The translations under genes and the position numbers were made by a program. The notes below the pieces were generated by a model. That model did no database searches. It saw only the letters and a list, made by a program, of their open reading frames with translations, and was not told where the DNA came from. This document shows, in pieces, positions 57,539 to 64,000 of a stretch of 64,000 nt of DNA. Position 1 is the stretch's first letter. Every line of letters begins with the position of its first letter. The stretch is from Bacillota bacterium (GTDB lineage Bacteria; Bacillota; Sulfobacillia; JAJZYS01; JAJZLH01), in contig JAJZLY010000025.1 in NCBI GenBank assembly GCA_021850485.1, forward strand, positions 1 through 64,000, written 5' to 3'.

Positions 57539-58780
57539 GTGATACGGAGCGACATCAGCAGACCAGGTCGCCAGCCTCCGTGCCTAGTCCGCCGCCTATC
57601 ACCACTCACCATTGGTGTGCTCTTCCTGGGCTTGCTCTTGAGTGGGTGTGGAAGCGCCCCCCCTGCCGCTAGGCCGTTGCCGACCAAGCACCAAGTCCAG
57701 CCTGCCGAAGACCCTGCATGGCTCCAAATGTCCAGCGTCCAAGAAGGCTGGGGAGTTGCGTCAAGCGGTGCGATCCTTGTGACCAGCAATGGCGGCGAGA
57801 GCTGGGCCAAGGTCGGACCTCGACTGCCGCCGGGGTTCCAGATGCAAGGAGAGGGACTCGTCAACGCCTGGCAGCCAAACGGCGCGAACGAGTTTTTCTT
57901 CCTGAATGCTGACCAGGCCTGGGTGGCGGCTTGGTCACCAAGCGCTGTGTTGATCTTCGCCACCAAGAACCGGGGAGCAAGTTGGACGAGCAGCCGCATC
58001 TTGCTTCCGGACAATCTCGGATTTAACGACCCACTCTTCTTTACTTCCTCGCAGACCGGCTACCTCGTGATCGGACCACCGGCGATGCAGACCACGGCGA
58101 TCGGCATTCTGGCCACGTCCAACGGCGGAGCTACCTGGCATGTGGCGGGCAAGGCGTCAGGTACGCCTCTGCCGCTCTCCGCGAGCCTGCCGATCACCCG
58201 GGTGATCGGCTTCTCGGCCGGTGCCATCTGGGCGGTGAACAGCTTATCGAACCCTCCTCAGCTCTTCATGAGCCGGACAGGCGGACTGTCATGGACCAAG
58301 GTGCAGGTGCCGCTTCCTGATGGCGCGGCAGCCATGTCGATCACAGCCGACGGCCTCATCTCCTCCCAATCCGGTGCACAACCTGTGGTCTTCATGTCGG
58401 CGTCATCAGATACGAGCACGGCGGTGTGGACAGCTGCACTTGGCTCGCCCGAACACCAATTAGGTAGCATGGTCTCATGGAACGCCGCATCGTTTCCGGC
58501 GCCCGGCGGGCCTGTGCCATACTCTTCGTTCGGTAGCGGCGGTGTGGTGGTGGCTGGGCCAGGCACATTGGCCGTCTCGGTTAGCGCTGGGCGGTCCTGG
58601 CAGATGGTCCAGCCTGCGTCGTCTGGGTACCTCGACGTATACGAAATTGACTTCGTGAATGTCTTGGATGGTTGGGCCCTCTCGAGCAGCAGTGGCTCAC
58701 AACCCCCGAGTCCTGGTTTGTGTCGCGTTCTTCACACAACCGATGGTGGAGTCCACTGGACATGTGTCTTTCCACGCTGA
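57539..58780 (+). CDS. Secreted lipoprotein with YCF48/BNR-like repeats, paralogue of the upstream gene; start uncertain
   Basis: Lipobox LLLSGC; repeats SVQEGWGVASSGAILVTSNGGESWAKV, TKNRGASWTSSR, DGWALSSSSG...HTTDGGVHWTCVF. Confidence 0.7.
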   Translation: MIRSDISRPGRQPPCLVRRLSPLTIGVLFLGLLLSGCGSAPPAARPLPTKHQVQPAEDPAWLQMSSVQEGWGVASSGAILVTSNGGESWAKVGPRLPPGFQMQGEGLVNAWQPNGANEFFFLNADQAWVAAWSPSAVLIFATKNRGASWTSSRILLPDNLGFNDPLFFTSSQTGYLVIGPPAMQTTAIGILATSNGGATWHVAGKASGTPLPLSASLPITRVIGFSAGAIWAVNSLSNPPQLFMSRTGGLSWTKVQVPLPDGAAAMSITADGLISSQSGAQPVVFMSASSDTSTAVWTAALGSPEHQLGSMVSWNAASFPAPGGPVPYSSFGSGGVVVAGPGTLAVSVSAGRSWQMVQPASSGYLDVYEIDFVNVLDGWALSSSSGSQPPSPGLCRVLHTTDGGVHWTCVFPR

Positions 58781-59345
58781 TCGTGACAACAAGACGTAAG
58801 GTGAACGTTGTGTGCCAGGAGCGGGCGAGTAGCCTGAATCACCGGTCGACCGATCCTTACCATTCTGGCTCCAGCCCAGTTGCTGCCGCAGCCTGTGAAT
58901 CGGGCCGGAACTCACCGCCACCCGTGGCCAAGATGGCATCAAGAAGTCGGCATAGCGAGGTCATCAAGTCATGGTTGAGGGCCAGTTGCCACACGCCGTG
59001 AGGCGGCGATTCAGGTGGTGGTGCGACAAGCGGACTCTCGCCCCAAACTCCCTATGTCGCGATGGCTGATCCGGCGGTCACCGCACACCTGGCCCAGGAC
59101 ACGGCCGAGATGGCTGCCGTGGGAGTGGACCAACGTTCGACGATCATCTCCGAAAGTGCCACTCCTGACCGGGCCATCGTCTTTGGACCTGGGCCTATGA
59201 ACTGCGGGCGGTCCTTTCCAGCGCCATACTGCCCGGTGAGGGGCACTTCCTAGTCCACAGCGCGGCTCATCCGTATCTGCTTGACGCCGCTTTCAGGTTG
59301 CGATCCGATAGGAGGGACCCGCCGGTGAGATCAGGGGGACAAGCC

Positions 59346-60605
59346 ATGCAACCAACGGACGACAGCATCCTCGATCTGATGGCCAGCTTCATGAACCCGG
59401 GCTTGGCCAGGAGCTTTCGGTTCATGGGCCTGACCGCCTATGAGGTTTCGGCTGAGGGCGCCTGGGTGACCGCCTCGGACGGCTTTCGCTATCTGGACTT
59501 CTCCAGCGGCTACGGCGTGATGGTGCACGGCTACCGGCACCCCCGGCTTGTGGAGGCGGCCAAACGCCAACTCGACCACCTGGCGCTGTCGTCACGGGTG
59601 CTGCCCTCTCGCCAGGCGTCCGAGCTGGCCGCCCTGTTGGCCGACGTTACCCCCGGCGACCTCACCTATTCGTTTTTCTCCAACTCCGGGGCCGAGGCGA
59701 TCGAGGGAGCGATCAAATTCGCCCGGGTGGCCACCGGTCGTACGCATATGGTCGCCACCACCGGCGCTTTTCACGGCAAGACCATGGGGGCGCTGACGGC
59801 CAGTGGCCGAGATCTCTACCAGCGCCCGTTTAGGCCGCTGGTGCCTGATTTCACCCACGTGCCCTACGGCGACTTGGCGGCCGCCGAAGCGGTAATCGGG
59901 CCGCAGACAGCGGCCGTGATCGTGGAGCCGATCCAGGGCGAGGGTGGGGTAGTGGTGCCGCCCGCTGGCTATCTGAGCGGGCTGCAGCGGGCCTGTCGCA
60001 AACACGGCGCGCTGCTGGTGATGGACGAGGTGCAAACCGGCATGGGCCGCACCGGCAAGCTGTGGGCCTGTATGCATGAGGGGATCGAGCCAGACCTGAT
60101 GGTCATGGCCAAAGGCTTGGGCGGCGGCATTTTGCCCATTGGCGCCACCATCGGCACACCCAGGGCGATGGCTTTTTGGGATGAGATGCCCCTGATCCAT
60201 ACCTCGACCTTCGGCGGCAACCCGCTGGCCACAGCGGTGGCGGCAGAGGCGATCCGGGTGATTGCAGAAGAGGGTCTGGCCGAGCGCGCCCAAGTGCTGG
60301 GCAACCGCCTGGCCCGGGTCGGCATAGAGTTGGCTCAGGCTCATCCGGATGTGGTCAAAGAGGTGCGCGGCCGCGGCCTGATGGCTGGCTTGGAGGTGGC
60401 CCACGAAGGCTTGGGCGGGGCCTTGATGTTTGAGCTGTTCCAGCGCCACATGCTGGCGGTCTACACCTTGAACAATCCGCTGGTGATCCGGCTGATGCCG
60501 CCTTTGGTCATCTCCGATCAAGACTTCGAAGACGGCCTCTCCCGGCTGCAAGAGGCGGTTCAAGCCGTCTCCTTGGTGGCCAGCGAACTGACGGGGGGTG
60601 CCTAG
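59346..60605 (+). CDS. Class III aminotransferase (acetylornithine/putrescine aminotransferase-like)
   Basis: YLDFSSGYGVMVHGYRHPRLVEA, SNSGAEAIEGAIKFARVATGRTHMVATTGAFHGKTMGALTASG, VMDEVQTGMGRTGKLWACMHEGIEPDLMVMAKGLGGG. Confidence 0.92.
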   Translation: MQPTDDSILDLMASFMNPGLARSFRFMGLTAYEVSAEGAWVTASDGFRYLDFSSGYGVMVHGYRHPRLVEAAKRQLDHLALSSRVLPSRQASELAALLADVTPGDLTYSFFSNSGAEAIEGAIKFARVATGRTHMVATTGAFHGKTMGALTASGRDLYQRPFRPLVPDFTHVPYGDLAAAEAVIGPQTAAVIVEPIQGEGGVVVPPAGYLSGLQRACRKHGALLVMDEVQTGMGRTGKLWACMHEGIEPDLMVMAKGLGGGILPIGATIGTPRAMAFWDEMPLIHTSTFGGNPLATAVAAEAIRVIAEEGLAERAQVLGNRLARVGIELAQAHPDVVKEVRGRGLMAGLEVAHEGLGGALMFELFQRHMLAVYTLNNPLVIRLMPPLVISDQDFEDGLSRLQEAVQAVSLVASELTGGA

Positions 60606-60606
60606 C

Positions 60607-61041
60607 GTGCCCCACGTCGAAAAGAGCCGGGTCCTGCCCTTGCCCTATGAGCGGGTGTGGCAGGCGGTGGCCAATGTCGAGGCGTTTTCTAGCTTCATGA
60701 AGAGCGTGGACTCGATCACTGTTTTGGAAAAGCGCCAGAACTACTCCCGAGAAAAATGGGTGGCCCGTCTGCGCGGAGCACCCTTTCGCTGGGAGGAAGA
60801 GGACTTTCACTACCCTGAGGAAGGCCGCATCGCCTATCGGCAGACCCAGGGTGATCTCAAGCAGTTCGAGGGGGAGTGGCGCCTGGAGCGCACGGCGGAG
60901 GGCACACGGGTGACCTTCACCTGCGACTTCGACTTTGGCATCCCGATGATTTCCACCCTGCTCAACCCGGTCGCCAGTTTGCTGATCGGAGAGAATATCG
61001 ACGCCATGTTGGATGGCATCGCCGTGGCGTCTCAGGGATGA
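60607..61041 (+). CDS. SRPBCC-fold protein (polyketide cyclase/START-like)
   Basis: HVEKSRVLPLPYERVWQAVANVEAFSSFMKSVDSITVLEKR; helix-grip-like hydrophobic pattern. Confidence 0.75.
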   Translation: MPHVEKSRVLPLPYERVWQAVANVEAFSSFMKSVDSITVLEKRQNYSREKWVARLRGAPFRWEEEDFHYPEEGRIAYRQTQGDLKQFEGEWRLERTAEGTRVTFTCDFDFGIPMISTLLNPVASLLIGENIDAMLDGIAVASQG

Positions 61042-62090
61042 AGGTGCTGATGGTGCTGCGGCCGATGGCCGGGGGCATGCGCACGGTGACAGATCAATAC
61101 ATGACGCTGCTGGTTGCCGCCGGGGTCGAGGTGGTGGCGGCCGGACCGAGAGGATCATTGCCGCCCAATGTGCCCGGCCAGGCCCTGGAGATGTTCCCCT
61201 ACGGTCGCTCCAGCCGGCAGCTGGTGGAACTTGCCGCGTCTTTCCGACCGGATCTCTTGCACGCCCACGGCCTGCAAGCTGGGCTGGCCAGCCTCAGCTG
61301 CCCGGTGCCGATCGTCTACACCCTGCATGGCTTTGCGCCCAGCGGCCCGGTCGGTGGGCTGTTTCGGATTCTAGAGGCCAGGGTGATGCGCCAGGCCAAG
61401 GCCTTGTCTGCGACCTCAGCCAAGTTGGCTGCAGACGCTGCCCAGCGCAGTGGACGGGCGGTCAGTACGCTGCCGGTGGCGGTGTCGCTGCCGGCAAACA
61501 CCCAGCGTCGCCAGCAGTCGGCAGGACCCGTGCTCGGCATCTTGGCCCGGCTGACAGCGGAGAAGGGGCTCGACGTTGCGCTCTCGGCATTCGCCCGGTT
61601 TCTCAGGGCCGAGCCGGATGCCCGCCTGCTGATCGGCGGCGACGGCCCCTTGGCCGGTGCTCTGAGCCAGCTGGTGGTCGCCAGCGGGCTACAGGATCAG
61701 GTGCAGTTTTTGGGTTGGGTCGAGCCCGCGACCTTCTACCGCCAGATCGACCTCTACACCCAGCCGTCCCGACAAGAGGGCCTGGGATTGGCCGCCCGAG
61801 AGGCGGTGGCCTGGGGCCTGCCAGTGGTGGCCAGTGAGGTGGGCGGTCTGCCGGAAGCGTGCGGCGATGGACTTTGGGCCCGCTATGTGCCGCCAGGCGA
61901 TGCCACGGCTCTGGCCACTGCCTGGCAGGAGATGCTGGCCCTGGATCAAACTCAGCTGGCCGAGGCCGGGCGGCGATGGGCGCACTCAGTGGCCGGCCCA
62001 GACGCGGTCAGCCAGGCACTGTTTGCCCTCTACCGGCTGGCCCTTTTGGAGTCTCCGATAGAGCGAGGAAAACAGAGATTACCGGCCTGA
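61038..62090 (+). CDS. Family 4 glycosyltransferase
   Basis: LHAHGLQAGLASL, GILARLTAEKGLDVALSAFARFL, LLIGGDGPLAGALSQL, PSRQEGLGLAAREAVAWGLPVVASEVGGLPEA. Confidence 0.92.
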   Translation: MKVLMVLRPMAGGMRTVTDQYMTLLVAAGVEVVAAGPRGSLPPNVPGQALEMFPYGRSSRQLVELAASFRPDLLHAHGLQAGLASLSCPVPIVYTLHGFAPSGPVGGLFRILEARVMRQAKALSATSAKLAADAAQRSGRAVSTLPVAVSLPANTQRRQQSAGPVLGILARLTAEKGLDVALSAFARFLRAEPDARLLIGGDGPLAGALSQLVVASGLQDQVQFLGWVEPATFYRQIDLYTQPSRQEGLGLAAREAVAWGLPVVASEVGGLPEACGDGLWARYVPPGDATALATAWQEMLALDQTQLAEAGRRWAHSVAGPDAVSQALFALYRLALLESPIERGKQRLPA

Positions 62091-62241
62091 GACTGAGGAA
62101 CAAGGAGCCAGCCAAGGAGCCACTCCGACAGACGTCGACTCACCCGGCCTGGCCGCAGAATTTCCCCGCTTGCGTTGACATATGGGGGACGTTTGCTACC
62201 ATGAGTACTGATCTTGAACCGGGAGGGGGCTGGGACGGGGG

Positions 62242-62613
62242 ATGGACGCACTCGGCCGCCACATCCTGGTAGAGGCCGATGGCTGCGACAGCCAACTGCT
62301 CAACGACCCGAACCAAGTGGAAAATATCATGGTTACCGCTGCTCTCAAGTCCGGTGCAGAGGTACGCGAAGTCACCTTTCACCGATTCAGTCCACAGGGC
62401 GTGAGCGGCGTTGTTGTGATCTCGGAGTCCCATCTGGCGATCCACACCTGGCCGGAGTTCGGCTATGCGGCGGTGGACGTCTTCACCTGCGGCGACCGGG
62501 TTGATCCCTGGGAGGCCGTTACCTACATCTTGGAACGCTTTGGCGCCACTCAGTACACAACCCAAGAGGTGGCTCGGGGCAAGACCAGGACCATCAAGGC
62601 CATCGCCAAGTAG
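62242..62613 (+). CDS. speD: S-adenosylmethionine decarboxylase proenzyme (class 1B)
   Basis: [51 protein letters not shown]. Confidence 0.96.
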   Translation: MDALGRHILVEADGCDSQLLNDPNQVENIMVTAALKSGAEVREVTFHRFSPQGVSGVVVISESHLAIHTWPEFGYAAVDVFTCGDRVDPWEAVTYILERFGATQYTTQEVARGKTRTIKAIAK

Positions 62614-62616
62614 ACA

Positions 62617-62648
62617 ACGGGCCCCGGCCGATGGCCGGGGCCCGTTTC
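62617..62648 (+). terminator. Terminator-like 13-bp hairpin after speD
   Basis: ACGGGCCCCGGCC - GAT - GGCCGGGGCCCGT followed by TT. Confidence 0.65.
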
Positions 62649-62668
62649 CCAGAATCAGGAGGGATCGC

Positions 62669-63130
62669 GTGCAGCGGACGTTCGTGATGGTGAAACCGGA
62701 TGGAGTCGGCCGTGGCCTGACCGGCACGGTGATCGCCCGGCTGGAGCGCCGTGGCTTGCGGCTGGTCGGCATGAAGTTACTGCAGATCCCGCCGGAGTTG
62801 GCGGCCAAGCATTACGCCGCCCACCAGGCCAAGCCCTTTTATCCAGGGCTGATCCGATTCATCACCTCTGGACCGGTCGTGGCCATGGTCTGGGAGGGTG
62901 ACGACGCCATTTCGCAGGTGCGGACCATGATGGGTCCGACCGATCCCGGTAAGGCGCCCCCTGGCACCATCCGGGGCGACTTCGCCCTCACCATCGACTG
63001 CAATGTGATCCATGGCTCTGATGGGCCTGATGCGGCCGCCAGCGAGATCGCCCTCTATTTCAGTGCGGCGGAACTCGTTTCCGTGCCCCGACCGGAAGAG
63101 TCATGGATCTATCCCCAGACCTCGCGCTGA
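62669..63130 (+). CDS. ndk: Nucleoside-diphosphate kinase
   Basis: [57 protein letters not shown]. Confidence 0.96.
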   Translation: MQRTFVMVKPDGVGRGLTGTVIARLERRGLRLVGMKLLQIPPELAAKHYAAHQAKPFYPGLIRFITSGPVVAMVWEGDDAISQVRTMMGPTDPGKAPPGTIRGDFALTIDCNVIHGSDGPDAAASEIALYFSAAELVSVPRPEESWIYPQTSR

Positions 63131-63924
63131 TCGCTGGCACCGGCATTGAGGCCTGGCCCTGGCAAGGGGCCAGGCCCTATGTGGTGCCCACCCCCTACGG
63201 CGACGTTTCACTGCAGGTGGCCCGCTTCGCCGGCCAAGACCTGGTGGTGATGGCCCGCCATGGCGCCGGCCACAGCGTGCCGCCGCACCGCGTGAACAGC
63301 CGGGGCATGATCTGGGCGCTGAAGAGCTTGGGTGTGACCAAGGTGGTGGCCTCATCTGCGGTGGGAGCGGTGGACCCCTCCTTGCACCCCGGTGATCTGC
63401 GGGTCATCGACGACCTGCTCGACTTCACCCGCCAGCGGCCGTTGACGTTTTTCGACGCGCCTGGTCAGGTCCGGCACGTGGACATGACGGCCGCCTATTG
63501 CCCCACCTTGTCCGGGTTGCTGAAACGGGCCACCGGCCAGCCGGAGACGATGGCGCCTTTGGTTTACGCCGCGATGGAAGGGCCCCGCTTTGAGACACCA
63601 GCCGAGATCCGAGCACTGGCCAAACTAGGCGCCCATGTGGTGGGCATGACCCAGTCACCGGAGGTGACCTTGGCCCGCGAGGCCGGCCTTTGCTACGCGG
63701 CGGTGGCTGTCATCACCAATCCGGCGGCTGGTCTCAGCACGGAAGCGGTGGAAGAGGCGGCCATTTACGCCGTCTTGGCCAAGGCGCTGGGCCGCTTCCA
63801 GCAGTCTTTTTCAGACTTCCTGGACCTGCTTGGCCACGAGAAGCGCTGCCAGCTGTGCCCAGACGCTGCGCCTGGGCTGTTCCCTCGTCTCGGACTGGAC
63901 GGGCGAATCGAAGGGGGGGACTGA
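63103..63924 (+). CDS. mtnP: S-methyl-5'-thioadenosine phosphorylase
   Basis: [105 protein letters not shown]. Confidence 0.93.
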   Translation: MDLSPDLALIAGTGIEAWPWQGARPYVVPTPYGDVSLQVARFAGQDLVVMARHGAGHSVPPHRVNSRGMIWALKSLGVTKVVASSAVGAVDPSLHPGDLRVIDDLLDFTRQRPLTFFDAPGQVRHVDMTAAYCPTLSGLLKRATGQPETMAPLVYAAMEGPRFETPAEIRALAKLGAHVVGMTQSPEVTLAREAGLCYAAVAVITNPAAGLSTEAVEEAAIYAVLAKALGRFQQSFSDFLDLLGHEKRCQLCPDAAPGLFPRLGLDGRIEGGD

Positions 63925-63926
63925 CC

Positions 63927-64000
63927 ATGACTGAAGGAGACCTGCGCATCGACTGGGCCGCATCACGGATGCCGGTACTGGGCGCGATTCGCAAGGATTT
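63927..64000 (+). CDS. ahcY: Adenosylhomocysteinase N-terminus (truncated by window edge)
   Basis: MTEGDLRIDWAASRMPVLGAIRKDF matches the typical AHCY start (IxWAxxxMPVLxxIRxxF); downstream of mtnP. Confidence 0.7.
   Translation, partial: MTEGDLRIDWAASRMPVLGAIRKD

Noticed and set aside
59062-59253. 63-aa ORF MADPAVTAHLAQDTAEM...
   Set aside because: No RBS, no recognisable family, isolated in a non-coding stretch.
1-64000. CRISPR arrays, rRNA genes, toxin-antitoxin or prophage modules
   Set aside because: No regularly spaced direct repeats, rRNA sequence or phage structural gene patterns were seen.

Overview
The window is a high-GC bacterial chromosome segment of Firmicutes/Bacillota type. 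That assignment rests on PolC, RNase J, the M16 protease and gene order, and no species is assigned. Almost everything is densely packed, + strand housekeeping operons. In order: the 3' end of an ISL3-like transposase; argF-argG-argH; rpsB-tsf-pyrH-frr-uppS-cdsA-dxr-rseP-ispG-proS(type 3)-GT2-polC; rimP-nusA-ylxR-ylxQ-infB-(possible ylxP remnant)-rbfA-nrnA-truB-ribF-rpsO-pnp-M16 protease-dut; an APC permease; asd-aspartokinase-dapA; a four-gene cassette (ferric-reductase-like TM protein, two small anchored coiled-coil proteins, ApbE); rnj-ftsK/spoIIIE-ridA-rluB-pncA-pncB; three tandem M42-family genes; gabT-like aminotransferase; DedA; cmk-plsC-rpsA; der; tRNA-Pro(GGG); a minus-strand GH-like/GNAT pair; two YCF48/BNR-like lipoproteins; aminotransferase-SRPBCC-GT4; speD-ndk-mtnP-ahcY (truncated at the right edge). 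Best candidates for something undescribed: (1) the 35.1-37.5 kb cassette, where two small anchored coiled-coil proteins both end in a TGASG tail next to an ApbE-like flavin transferase and a four-His, two-heme transmembrane protein; (2) a sigma-A promoter plus attenuator-like leader before rpsA; (3) a multi-hairpin leader before RNase J; (4) a third M42 paralogue that appears to lack metal ligands; (5) a frameshifted DUF503/ylxP remnant between infB and rbfA. All calls come from reading the sequence; no database search was run.
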